Assembly: GCA_903871545.1 (NCBI GenBank)
Contig: CAIQHG010000012.1
Span: forward strand, 47,717-111,716
Origin: an uncultured Burkholderiales bacterium
GTDB lineage: Bacteria; Pseudomonadota; Gammaproteobacteria; Burkholderiales; Burkholderiaceae_C
Length of the DNA: 64,000 nt
Direction: 5' to 3'
How positions within the stretch are numbered: the stretch's first letter is position 1; every line of letters starts with the position of its first letter. The position numbers and the translations under genes are program-made. Below are positions 8,439 through 17,418 of this stretch, one piece after another. The notes below the pieces were generated by a model, which worked only from the letters and a program-made list of their open reading frames with translations, made no database searches and was not told where the DNA came from.

Positions 8439-10289
8439 TTAGCTTTGTGCGCTTGCCTGCGACGCCTTGGCCCTGGGGTTTGAGAATTGATTTTTCAGTT
8501 CATTAAGACTGTGCTTTCTCTTGTCCAACAGCGCCGCTCTTTTGGTCGCGCTCGCTTGTCGGTCCAATCGGTAAGTCCTGTGCCCTGCCCCCTCAGCATC
8601 ACCCGCAGAGTCAGGCGCAGGTGCAATAACTACACCGTATTTCTCAAGGGCCGAAGACTCGTTGATGTAGCCGCGGTTCAAGTCCAACTGGACGCTGTCT
8701 AAATCGCGCTCGAGGGGGTCACCAAAGCCACCCCCGCCCGGGGAGGCAGCACGCAAAGAGTCGCCTGGTTTGAGAAGTTGTTTTTCTTCCTTACTTCTGA
8801 AGTGAGGAATCCACTTTTTACCCTGGGTCTCGAACTCAACATGGCTCGGGGACGCTGGTCCACCTCCTTGAACGCCAAAGGGGGCGTAATCCACTCGATC
8901 ACCCAACACGGATACAACGCACTCTGACCATGCAGTGAAACCGTAAGAGGTCCCGCATCCGCCCCTGTGCCAACCCGCTCCGCCTGAGTTCTCCCTGAGC
9001 GCAAAGTAATCAAACCTTAATGGAAATCGATGCTCGCACATCTCTAGGGACATAAAATTAGCCATCGACTGGGGCGGGTTTCCGTTGACTAAACCATCAC
9101 TCGCCTTTGAAGCGCCGTACCCCCCTGGGTAAGGAAATACTCCGACAAAATAATTGTTGCTGCGTGGGTGGGTGCCGCTTACGGTCACAACCCCAGTTGT
9201 TCCAAAAAAGGCAGCCGGAGCTTTGTCTGGAATGATTTGAGACATAGCCCCAAAAATCAAATCTATGACACGGCCCACCCCTTCAAGGTATCCCCCGACA
9301 GGGGCAGGGTACTGGGCGGACAAAACCGTTTTATCGGGGAGCGTAAAGTGAATCGGCCTAAACGTTCCTCCGTTCACTGGGACGTCGGGGAAGATGTGCT
9401 TGATGGCCACATAACTTGTCGATAAAGTCGTGTTACTCGACATATTCAAAGGACCCTTTGCGGTGGCACCTGTGCCCGTGAAATCAAAATGCATTTCATC
9501 GCCTTTGACGGTAATCTTTAACCTAATAGGAATAGGTTGATCTGTGATTCCGTCGTTGTCAAAGAAATCTTCATAGGCGTATTCCCCGTCTTTGAGCTCT
9601 TCAATATAAGAGCGCATTTGACGCTCTGAGTACTCAATCATCTCATTTAAGCACGTGGAAAGTACAGCCCTGCCATAGCGTTTAACCAAAGTCTCTATTC
9701 CACGGGTACCCACACTAAACACGTTTGCCATCGCAGACAAGTCGCCTGAGATTTCTTTGGGCAATCTGACGTTTGCGGTAAACATACTAACTAGCGCCGT
9801 GTTTAGTTTGCCAGCTTCATAGAGTTTGACCGGGGGAATGATGATCCCCTCTTGGTGGATCTCTGTAGCTTTGGGCGCCCACCCACCCGGGACATTTCCA
9901 CCAATATCCATCCAGTGACCTGTGGTTGCCATCACTGCAAAGAGTTCGTTGTCTACAAAAACGGGGGCAATCAACTGAACATCTTGAAGATGGCTCCCGC
10001 CAATGTAGGGATCGTTCAAAATCCACATATCGCCTGGTTTAAAGCCCCCCTCTAGCCGGGCTTTTTCAATGACATGTTGAACAGTAAACTGCATATAGGC
10101 TAAGAAGACAGGTAAACCGTACCTGCCCTGTGCAATGGTCTCCCCCGTTGTAGGATGAAAAATACCGTTTGCACAATCATTGGTCTCTGAGATGATGGGG
10201 GAGATGGCTGCATGTATTAAATGCAGATCCATCTCATCTGCTATTTGCTCTAAACTACCCCTGACGACGGCTAAAGTTACTGGATCCAT
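8439..10289 (-). CDS. Hydantoinase B / 5-oxoprolinase beta-type subunit
   Basis: 616 residues. Starts MDPVTLAVVRGSLEQIADEM, with ISETNDCANGIF, ILNDPYIGGSHLQD and SPGGGGFGDPLERD, all typical of HyuB (N-methylhydantoinase B, acetone-carboxylase beta-like). The tail after about residue 560 is charged and low-complexity, beyond the conserved domain. Its ATG overlaps the HyuA stop (TAATG). HyuAB enzymes use ATP to open cyclic amides (hydantoins, 5-oxoproline) or carboxylate ketones. In an acyl-CoA operon they may handle a lactam, cyclic imide or ketone substrate. Substrate is not decidable. Confidence 0.92.
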   Translation of the reverse strand: MDPVTLAVVRGSLEQIADEMDLHLIHAAISPIISETNDCANGIFHPTTGETIAQGRYGLPVFLAYMQFTVQHVIEKARLEGGFKPGDMWILNDPYIGGSHLQDVQLIAPVFVDNELFAVMATTGHWMDIGGNVPGGWAPKATEIHQEGIIIPPVKLYEAGKLNTALVSMFTANVRLPKEISGDLSAMANVFSVGTRGIETLVKRYGRAVLSTCLNEMIEYSERQMRSYIEELKDGEYAYEDFFDNDGITDQPIPIRLKITVKGDEMHFDFTGTGATAKGPLNMSSNTTLSTSYVAIKHIFPDVPVNGGTFRPIHFTLPDKTVLSAQYPAPVGGYLEGVGRVIDLIFGAMSQIIPDKAPAAFFGTTGVVTVSGTHPRSNNYFVGVFPYPGGYGASKASDGLVNGNPPQSMANFMSLEMCEHRFPLRFDYFALRENSGGAGWHRGGCGTSYGFTAWSECVVSVLGDRVDYAPFGVQGGGPASPSHVEFETQGKKWIPHFRSKEEKQLLKPGDSLRAASPGGGGFGDPLERDLDSVQLDLNRGYINESSALEKYGVVIAPAPDSAGDAEGAGHRTYRLDRQASATKRAALLDKRKHSLNELKNQFSNPRAKASQASAQS

Positions 10290-12313
10290 TATTTCAACCT
10301 TATCAATAAATTATTAAAAGAATCGACTTTAAGGGTCATATCTGGTTCAACCACGGTTGTGGTGTCTAGTTGCTCAATGATGGCTGGGCCATGAAGCGTC
10401 ATTCCTGGCCTTAAGCTGGTGCGGGCGTAAATAGGCGTATCCATCCAGGCACCAAAATAAACGGGACGCTTACTTTTGATCTCAAGCTCTGAGGAAGTGT
10501 TTACACTTGGAGCGCGTTTTTGTTCTGCCGAGCTGGTTCTGAGTCCAATCGCAATGGTTCTCAAATGAACAATCACGATAGCAATATCTTTTAAAGTGTT
10601 CCCAAACTGAGCGCTATAGGCGTCGTTAAAAGCTTGTTGCATCTGCTTTGGACTCCACCCCTTTTCAATCTCAACTCTGATTGAGTGAATTTGTCCGGTG
10701 TAGGCCATATCAGCCGCGTGTGTAATGCGAACCTCATCCACAGGCACTTGACTGTTTACGATTTGATCGTGAGCCTGCTTTATTTGCTGCTCAATGATTT
10801 GCGTGAGCTGCGCCTCAGGAATTAGATCCAGTCTTTTCTCAACAGTTTGAGAAATATCGTATCTTAAATCTGCGTACGCACAACCCAGCGCACACAGCAC
10901 GCCCGGGTACTCAGGAACCAACATCGTGCTGATGCCGACCTCCCTGATAAGGGCCCCGCCGTGAAGCGGTCCTGCACCCCCAAAGGCAACCATTGCAAAA
11001 TCCCTTGGGTCTAATCCCCGCTCGATTGACATCAAGCGGATACGACCCGACATGCGTTGATTAACCACGGCCAATATAGCCTCGGCCATTTGCTCCATAG
11101 TGAGATTTAGTTTGGCGCCCATCTCCCTCACAGCTTTCTTGGCACCCTCTACATCAAGACGAGCATTCTGTCCATTCATTAAACTTTCCGGATTTATTCG
11201 TCCGAGCACTACGTTTGCATCCGTGACCGTTGGCTCTGTACCGCCTCTTTTAAAAGCAACTGGACCCGGCACCGCCCCAGCACTCCTGGGACCTACCTGC
11301 AGCATTCCCCCACGGTCAAGAAAAGCAATACTTCCTCCCCCTGCGCCAATCGTATGAACATCAATCATGGGCAAACGAAGCGGAATCCTAAAATCCAGAT
11401 TGGTCATTTCAGCAATTTTTGGTTGGCCGTTGATTACAACAGCCACATCAAAGCTTGTACCCCCCATGTCTGCAGTGATGATGTGTGAAAAGCCGGCTTG
11501 AGTGGCTAAACGAGCTGAGGCGGTAACCCCCGCCGCTGGCCCTGAGCGAACAATGTAGGCCGCTCGTTCAGCCAATTGCTTTAGGGGAGCAACGCCGCCG
11601 TTTGACTGCATGATGGCAACCTCACGGTTAAAGCCCCAGTGGTTTAAACGTTCAGCTAAATTTTTGGCATATTTAGACACCAAGGGCTGAAGAAATCCTT
11701 GAACTACAGCGGTGCTTGTTCGCTCAAATTCATAGTACTCCCTGACCACAGAAGTAGAGGTCACAACCTCCCAAGAGGAATTGATTTCATTTAATATTTC
11801 CTGCGCTCTGAGCTCGTGAATGGGGTTTGCATAGGAATGCATAAAGGCAATCACAACAGACTGAACACCGCTCAGCTTTAAGGTCTCGGCCAAGACCTTT
11901 AAAGCCTTCTCATCTAGAGGCTCAAGCACTTTGCCCTCATAATCCAACCGCTCTTGGATTTCGAAGCGAAGTTCCCGAGGAATCAACGGTTCATGCGTTC
12001 CCTCAAGACCATACATATTGGGTCTGTCGCGTCTACCCAACTCTAAAAGATCTCTAAAACCACGAGTCGTGATAAGTGCGCAGCGTGCGCCTTTTCGCTC
12101 AATTATGGCGTTCGTTGCAATGGTCGTTCCATGCAAAATGGCGTTTAATTCGTCAGGACTTATATTTGCATTTTTTAAAGAATCCAACAACCCAACTGAA
12201 GGATCATGAGGGGTTGAGGGAACTTTTAATATTAAATGTGGCCGAGTTGAACTGCCAGAAAAATAGAGATCTGTAAAAGTACCCCCCACATCTATACCGA
12301 CAATTGCATTCAT
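10289..12313 (-). CDS. Hydantoinase A / 5-oxoprolinase alpha-type subunit (ATP-binding)
   Basis: 674 residues. The N-terminus carries IVGIDVGGTFTDLYF, the phosphate-binding strand-loop of the ASKHA fold, followed by LHGTTIATNAIIERKGA. The centre has SGPAAGVTASARL, DMGGTSFDVAVV and IGAGGGSIAF, and later AFGGAGPLHGGAL. Partner of the overlapping HyuB gene. The first structural gene after the regulator (27-base gap), so it probably begins the catalytic part of the operon. Confidence 0.93.
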   Translation of the reverse strand: MNAIVGIDVGGTFTDLYFSGSSTRPHLILKVPSTPHDPSVGLLDSLKNANISPDELNAILHGTTIATNAIIERKGARCALITTRGFRDLLELGRRDRPNMYGLEGTHEPLIPRELRFEIQERLDYEGKVLEPLDEKALKVLAETLKLSGVQSVVIAFMHSYANPIHELRAQEILNEINSSWEVVTSTSVVREYYEFERTSTAVVQGFLQPLVSKYAKNLAERLNHWGFNREVAIMQSNGGVAPLKQLAERAAYIVRSGPAAGVTASARLATQAGFSHIITADMGGTSFDVAVVINGQPKIAEMTNLDFRIPLRLPMIDVHTIGAGGGSIAFLDRGGMLQVGPRSAGAVPGPVAFKRGGTEPTVTDANVVLGRINPESLMNGQNARLDVEGAKKAVREMGAKLNLTMEQMAEAILAVVNQRMSGRIRLMSIERGLDPRDFAMVAFGGAGPLHGGALIREVGISTMLVPEYPGVLCALGCAYADLRYDISQTVEKRLDLIPEAQLTQIIEQQIKQAHDQIVNSQVPVDEVRITHAADMAYTGQIHSIRVEIEKGWSPKQMQQAFNDAYSAQFGNTLKDIAIVIVHLRTIAIGLRTSSAEQKRAPSVNTSSELEIKSKRPVYFGAWMDTPIYARTSLRPGMTLHGPAIIEQLDTTTVVEPDMTLKVDSFNNLLIRLK

Positions 12314-12340
12314 CTTCTTTCCTTCTAAATTAAATTGAGT

Positions 12341-13075
12341 TTATTTGGTTTGCATTTGGTTTACATTTGGTTTGCCAATCTCCTCAACACTTGTGATGTA
12401 AGCTGAGACGTGTTGGCTCATTCTTCTAAATGCCGACTCAGGGTTGGCCGATTCAATGGCCGTTATCACGCGCTGGTGAGCAATTTCAACTGCTTTTCTT
12501 ATTTCAATTGAATTGAAGTCAGTTACGTCTGTTGATTCATAAAATGATTTTGAAATAGCTGTCATAAATGCAATCAAGAGTTCGTTATGACTTGCTTTAA
12601 CAACCTGTAAATGCCAAACCAAATTTGCTTTCAAAAATGCAGGAATATCCTCCCCCGATTCTTTTAAATTTGCATGTGCTTTCTTTAATTCTTGCAAATC
12701 CTCATTCGATCGATTTTGCGCAGCAAGTCGTGCAGCATGAGGCTCAATTGCCTCTCTTACCTCTGAGACGGCTTGCATCCTAATTCCCTGGCCTTTGATA
12801 AAGATATCAATAGATTTTTCTATGCCTATGCTTGAGGGCTTAATCACCTCTGAGCCACCTTTTCTGCCGGTTCGTATGGCGATCAACCCCTCACCCTCTA
12901 ATATTCTCAAAGCCTCTCTGACCGAGGTTCTAGAGATGCTGGCACGCTCTGAGAGCTCTCGCTCATTGGGCAACAACATTCCCTCGGGCAAAGAACCCGT
13001 TAATATTTGAGTGCGCAGGTTTAGAGCTAAATAGTCTGCCGCTTTGGGGATTAAAACTTTACTGATCTGGACCAT
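12341..13075 (-). CDS. GntR/FadR-type transcriptional regulator (FCD domain)
   Basis: 244 residues. The winged-helix N-domain has GMLLPNERELSERASISRTSVREALRILEGEG (in pieces, the classic GntR helix-turn-helix), and the C-terminal all-helical FCD domain holds HLQVVKASHN and a later His in AHQRVITAI, candidate metal/ligand positions. FCD regulators usually sense an organic acid or acyl-CoA. It heads the minus-strand catabolic operon and faces the double-crotonase gene; a TGGT-N3-ACCA dyad lies between. The last codons contain an 11-base triplicated stretch (12343-12378), giving NVNQMQTK. Confidence 0.92.
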   Translation of the reverse strand: MVQISKVLIPKAADYLALNLRTQILTGSLPEGMLLPNERELSERASISRTSVREALRILEGEGLIAIRTGRKGGSEVIKPSSIGIEKSIDIFIKGQGIRMQAVSEVREAIEPHAARLAAQNRSNEDLQELKKAHANLKESGEDIPAFLKANLVWHLQVVKASHNELLIAFMTAISKSFYESTDVTDFNSIEIRKAVEIAHQRVITAIESANPESAFRRMSQHVSAYITSVEEIGKPNVNQMQTK

Positions 13076-13129
13076 TTGTTAAACGCAAAGAGTTATCTTT
13101 ATTAAAAACAAAACTATTTTTATTTAAAA

Positions 13130-13140
13130 TGGTTGGACCA
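13130..13140. promoter_or_regulatory. Candidate GntR/FadR operator TGGTTGGACCA
   Basis: TGGT-TGG-ACCA is a perfect 4-3-4 dyad flanked by A/T-rich arms, centred 60 bases upstream of the gntR start and 104 bases upstream of the divergent crotonase gene. FadR and PdhR, well-studied members of this regulator family, bind TGGT-N3-ACCA cores. Assignment to the adjacent GntR gene is inference from location and motif. Confidence 0.6.
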
Positions 13141-13238
13141 AATACAGTCGTTTTCCCTAATTAGGCGTAATTACTTCATCACTTTTATATGTTTTTAAGC
13201 TAGTATCGAGACAAATAAACGCTTAATTAGTCCTTACT

Positions 13239-14897
13239 ATGACTTACCCTAATATTGATAAAGATACTAACCAATCCGTTCATTTTTGGCGAATTAATGG
13301 GATAGCCCACATTCGGTTTAACCGTCCTAAAAGCTTAAACAGCATCAACATTGAGCTTGCCCAGGGGTTCTTGCTAGCTTGCAAGACCATTGAAGATGAC
13401 CCATTGGTTAGGGTTGTAATCGTTAGCTCAGAGGGTAAAAATTTTATGGCCGGCGGGGACCTCCAAGCTATGAAAGCGGATCCGGTCTCAATTTCCAAAA
13501 ACTTAATTAAACACATGCATTCAGCCATCATGATTTTAGATGGCCTTGGAGCTCCCGTCATCGCAAGCGTTCAAGGCGCATGCGCAGGCGGTGGTCTCGG
13601 CGTTGCTGTGGCCTGTGATTGGATTGTTGCCTCCGATAACGCACGCTTTAATTTTGCATATACAAGCATAGGAGCAAGCCCGGATTGCTCAACATCGTGG
13701 GGTTTGCCAAGGTCTGTTGGCACAAGAAAAGCATTAGAGTTGGCAATGCTTTGTGAAACAGTTAATGCAGATGAAGCTTTAAAGATCGGGCTAATTAATC
13801 AAATAATTCCAAACGAGAATTTACAAGAAGTTACGCTCAAGATCGCCGAAAAATTAGAGCATTGCGCACCTCAAGCCCTTAGAAGAATAAAAAGACTGAT
13901 CAAAGACTCAACCCTTACTGGTTTAACCCAGCATCTAACGGCAGAGGCAAAAAACTTTCTCGAGTGCGCATCAGGCAGTGATTTCACGGAAGGCGTAAGC
14001 GCATTTTTTGAAAAGCGTACACCCAACTTTAAAGGCGCTGAGGTTGAGCCTAAAGATCCCATGCTCGCTAAAATGCTTCTGGAGATTGAGAGGAATGACT
14101 CCCCCATCCACACCTTTAAACTAAACGAGCAATTGGCAGTTATCAGCATTCATTCACCCAAAAAAATGAATGCTCTTAATACCAATTCAATGACTGAACT
14201 GCGACAACAGATCGCAAAATTAAACGATGACCCCAGCGTGAGAGTCATTATTTTAAGAGGGCATGCAGGAAACTTCTGCACTGGCCTTGATTTGAAATCT
14301 TTGTTGGATGAAAATCAAAATTACAACCTAAGCGTTCACCAAGCATATGAGCTTCAAAAGTGCTTTGAGGGCTCTGTTCGTGCATTAAGGCAATCTACTA
14401 AGATAATTATTGCGGCTGTCGACGGGGTTGCGGTTGGTGCTGGATTTGCCCTAAGCCTTGCAGCAGATATTCGTTTTGCATCACAGACCGCGAGCTTTCA
14501 CATCGGCGCTGTCAAAATGGGACTCTCAGCAGGTGAGTGCGGTATCAGCTATCACCTCCCCAAGTTAATCGGGGCTGCAAGAGCGTTTGAGGTCATGCTC
14601 ACGGGGCGGGCAATTGAGGCCAGTGAGGCTCTGGGTATTGGGTTGATAGCGGACATTGTGCCCTCCACTCATTTAATGAGCAGAGCAATTCAATGTGCGA
14701 ATGATATTTTGAGCAACAGTCCTTACAGTACCCAGGAGACTAAAAAAATTATGTGGACTAACCTAAACGCACCCTCTTTAGAGTCAGCGCTTGAGCTGGA
14801 AAATCACACACAGGTTCAAGCTTTAATGACCAAAGATTTCGCAGAAGCTGCAAAAGCTTTTGCACAAAAGCGCGCACCCCTTTTTATAGGAAAATAG
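13239..14897 (+). CDS. Fusion of two enoyl-CoA hydratase/isomerase domains
   Basis: 552 residues, twice the family length. Domain 1 (about 15-265) has FNRPKSLNSIN, MAGGDLQAM, GACAGGGLGVAVACD and GASPDCSTSWGLPR, and ends AFFEKRTPNFKGA. Domain 2 (about 290-552) has SPKKMNALN, CTGLDLKSL, GVAVGAGFALSLAADIRFA and MGLSAGECGISYHLP, and ends AFAQKRAPLFIGK. Both domains end with the normal crotonase C-terminus, so this is a head-to-tail fusion, not a truncated trifunctional enzyme (no 3-hydroxyacyl-CoA dehydrogenase part). Domain 1 has Asp in the position used by 1,2-epoxyphenylacetyl-CoA isomerase-like members; domain 2 resembles hydratases with Glu. The two sites may catalyse consecutive steps. First gene of a plus-strand trio. 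Confidence 0.92.
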   Translation: MTYPNIDKDTNQSVHFWRINGIAHIRFNRPKSLNSINIELAQGFLLACKTIEDDPLVRVVIVSSEGKNFMAGGDLQAMKADPVSISKNLIKHMHSAIMILDGLGAPVIASVQGACAGGGLGVAVACDWIVASDNARFNFAYTSIGASPDCSTSWGLPRSVGTRKALELAMLCETVNADEALKIGLINQIIPNENLQEVTLKIAEKLEHCAPQALRRIKRLIKDSTLTGLTQHLTAEAKNFLECASGSDFTEGVSAFFEKRTPNFKGAEVEPKDPMLAKMLLEIERNDSPIHTFKLNEQLAVISIHSPKKMNALNTNSMTELRQQIAKLNDDPSVRVIILRGHAGNFCTGLDLKSLLDENQNYNLSVHQAYELQKCFEGSVRALRQSTKIIIAAVDGVAVGAGFALSLAADIRFASQTASFHIGAVKMGLSAGECGISYHLPKLIGAARAFEVMLTGRAIEASEALGIGLIADIVPSTHLMSRAIQCANDILSNSPYSTQETKKIMWTNLNAPSLESALELENHTQVQALMTKDFAEAAKAFAQKRAPLFIGK

Positions 14898-14901
14898 TTA
14901 G

Positions 14902-16206
14902 ATGACTTTAGGGGCGATAAAAAAAGTGGCAATCATCGGTGCAGGTGCTGCAGGTATTTGTGCAGCTAAGCACTTAGCCGCTGCGGGCCAAGAGGTCATC
15001 ATCTTTGAGATGGGCAGCAAAATCGGTGGATTATGGGTATACGAAAACGACAACGGCATGAGTCCAGCTTATAAGTCCTTGCACGTCAACTCGGAGAATA
15101 AGGTTACAGCTTATAAAGATTTCCCCTTCAAGGAAAGCGCTCCTATCTACCCCGATCACTCGCAAATGGTAGAGTATCTGAATGATTATGCCAATCATTT
15201 TGGAATTACTCAGCTTATCCGCTTTAAAGCCGTCGTCACAAACGTACTTCCAGATCAAGACCAACGTTGGAGAGTAACGCTTGCTGACGGAACACAAACT
15301 CTATTTGACGCGGTCGTTGTAGCTACAGGTCACCAAGGAGTTCCCAAGCACCCAAATTTTCGGGATCAATTTTCTGGGGAATACTTACACTCCCAAGCCT
15401 ATAAAGTACCCGAACCCTTTAGAGATAAAAATATCTTAGTTGTTGGTATCGGCAACAGTGCTTGCGATATTGCATCCGATGTTTGTTCCGTAGCCAAATC
15501 AGTTACTGTTGCCGTTCGCTCTCCCGTTTTGCTGATGCCGCGTATGTTCCTAGGAGTGCCCACCTCCAGGGTTCTTGGTAAATTAGAGAAACCTTGGATG
15601 CCCTGGATTATGAAGCGGTGGTTGAGGACCTGGATTTCAAGACTTGCATTTGGAACCATGGAGCAATGGGGGCTAAAAACACCAAAAACCCGCACTCACC
15701 CAGCAGGACATCACTTGCTTATGGGGCATATGATTTGGGAGCGAATCAAAGCAAAGCCCGGCATTAAAAATGTGCACAAACAAGATGTGTATTTTGAGGA
15801 TGGGTCTTGTCAGAAATTTGATGTCATGATTGCAGCCACTGGCTACTCCTTATCGCTCCCATTTCTAAATACAGAGAACTCCCCCATTACGCATCCTTAT
15901 TTAGATCTCTTTCACCGGGTCGTCAGCCCCAAACACAAAGGGCTTTACTTTGTAGGTTTTTTTAATGTAAGTGGAGGTGGCAACATAAGAATGATGGATG
16001 ACCAAGCAGAGTGGGTCACTGAGCTCATAGCCCAGAAACAAGGTTTACCCAATCAAAGTGTGATGACAAAAGCTATTCAAGAAGAGAGAGATTACATTCA
16101 AAAATATTACCCTAACAGCGAGCGATACGGCTTGGAGTTAGATCCCGCCAAGTACAGGAGCGAGTTGTTGAAGCAACGACTAAATTACAAAAAAGTATTA
16201 AGCTAG
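14902..16206 (+). CDS. Flavin-containing monooxygenase / Baeyer-Villiger-type (FMO family)
   Basis: 434 residues. FAD-binding GxGxxG in AIIGAGAAGICAAKHL (about 10-25), GGLWVYE, the FMO fingerprint FSGEYLHSQAY (F-x-G-x3-H-x3-Y), the NADPH-binding VVGIGNSACDIASD, and ATGYSLSLPFL. The Tyr in the fingerprint fits FMO and type II enzymes rather than classical type I Baeyer-Villiger monooxygenases (W/P there). It would insert oxygen into a ketone or oxidise a heteroatom using NADPH and O2. It starts 4 bases after the crotonase fusion, so the genes are co-transcribed. Confidence 0.9.
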   Translation: MTLGAIKKVAIIGAGAAGICAAKHLAAAGQEVIIFEMGSKIGGLWVYENDNGMSPAYKSLHVNSENKVTAYKDFPFKESAPIYPDHSQMVEYLNDYANHFGITQLIRFKAVVTNVLPDQDQRWRVTLADGTQTLFDAVVVATGHQGVPKHPNFRDQFSGEYLHSQAYKVPEPFRDKNILVVGIGNSACDIASDVCSVAKSVTVAVRSPVLLMPRMFLGVPTSRVLGKLEKPWMPWIMKRWLRTWISRLAFGTMEQWGLKTPKTRTHPAGHHLLMGHMIWERIKAKPGIKNVHKQDVYFEDGSCQKFDVMIAATGYSLSLPFLNTENSPITHPYLDLFHRVVSPKHKGLYFVGFFNVSGGGNIRMMDDQAEWVTELIAQKQGLPNQSVMTKAIQEERDYIQKYYPNSERYGLELDPAKYRSELLKQRLNYKKVLS

Positions 16207-16207
16207 T

Positions 16208-17332
16208 ATGTTATTGAACGGAATAGTAGTAATCGAATGCAGCCAAGTTTTATCGGCCCCTTATGCGGGAATGATATTGGCTGATTTAGGTGCGCAAGTC
16301 ATTAAGGTTGAAAAACCAATGAGCGGTGACGACGCGCGCAAAATGGGGCCTGCTTTTTTGGATGACGCGTCTATGTTGTTTCAAGACGTAAACAGAAATA
16401 AAGAGTCAGTGATCGTTGATCTAAAAACACCAGAAGGTTATGAATCTATTTTAAAGCTTCTTGGTTCTGCCGATATTTTTATTCACAATTTTCGACCTGG
16501 GGACGCTGAAAAACTAAAACTAGATGGCCCCACTCTCACCCAAAAATTTCCCCGACTTATTTACTGTGAAATGGGCGCCTTTGGTCATAAGGGACCTAAG
16601 CGAATGCTACCCGGGTATGAGCCCCTCATGCAAGCTTATTCGGGCTTGATCAGTATGACTGGAGACCCGAGCTCACCCCCTGCCCGAATCCCAGCATCAT
16701 TGGTTGATGAGGGCACAGGTATGTGGACGGTGATTGCCGCTTTATCTGCCCTTCACAGCAGAAACAACAGCGGAAAAGGATGCGTTATCAACACCTCCTT
16801 GCTTGAGACAGCGGTAAGCTGGGCAGCACCACGGATTCATGAATGGAAGAACGAAGGAAGGATCTCTGAGCGTCTAGGTACTGGGCACTCAAACCTTGTT
16901 CCCTACCAAGCTTTTGAGACCGCTGATGGACTGCTTATGATATGCGCAGGCAATGATCGTCTGTTCTCTAAAGTTGCCATCACCTTGAGTCACCCTGAGT
17001 GGCTGAGCGACGAGAGATTTTGCACTAACCAAACTAGACTCAAGCACAGAGATAGCTTGGTTGAACTGATGACGGCGCAACTCAGGACGAACTCTCGCTC
17101 CTTTTGGACTGAAAAATTACAAATGGCTGGCGTCCCCGTTTCCCCGGTTCAAAGCATTGAGGAGATTTCAGTTGATCCTCATGTTAAGGCTCTTGATTTG
17201 ATTAGGAGGGTTCCTGATCATAATTTTGAATTAACGGGCCTACCCATCTCTTTCAATGATGAGCGTCCGAAGATACTAAAAAGGGCACCCAAACTAGGGG
17301 AACATCAGCATAGATTGAAGCCTAAGTCCTAA
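16208..17332 (+). CDS. Family III CoA-transferase with Glu at the catalytic Asp position
   Basis: 374 residues. Family segments: VIECSQVLSAPYAGMILADL, VIKVEKP, HNFRPGDAEKLKL and GYEPLMQAYSGL. In formyl-CoA transferase and relatives the residue forming the acyl anhydride is Asp; here it is Glu138 in PGYEP. The start lies one base after the FMO stop. It may activate the acid released by the FMO pathway or may differ in activity. The C-terminus is normal in length. Confidence 0.9.
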   Translation: MLLNGIVVIECSQVLSAPYAGMILADLGAQVIKVEKPMSGDDARKMGPAFLDDASMLFQDVNRNKESVIVDLKTPEGYESILKLLGSADIFIHNFRPGDAEKLKLDGPTLTQKFPRLIYCEMGAFGHKGPKRMLPGYEPLMQAYSGLISMTGDPSSPPARIPASLVDEGTGMWTVIAALSALHSRNNSGKGCVINTSLLETAVSWAAPRIHEWKNEGRISERLGTGHSNLVPYQAFETADGLLMICAGNDRLFSKVAITLSHPEWLSDERFCTNQTRLKHRDSLVELMTAQLRTNSRSFWTEKLQMAGVPVSPVQSIEEISVDPHVKALDLIRRVPDHNFELTGLPISFNDERPKILKRAPKLGEHQHRLKPKS

Positions 17333-17418
17333 TTGATAAAAGTTAAACGCGGTGGAGCATTAACGGCTATTTATGCAGACAATTTAGTTTAAAGAGCAAA
17401 GTAGGCGAACAATATTAA

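Noticed and set aside
12343..12378. Triplicated 11-base stretch at the end of gntR as a regulatory repeat
   Set aside because: It is part of the coding sequence (NVNQMQTK end) and too short to treat as a separate element.
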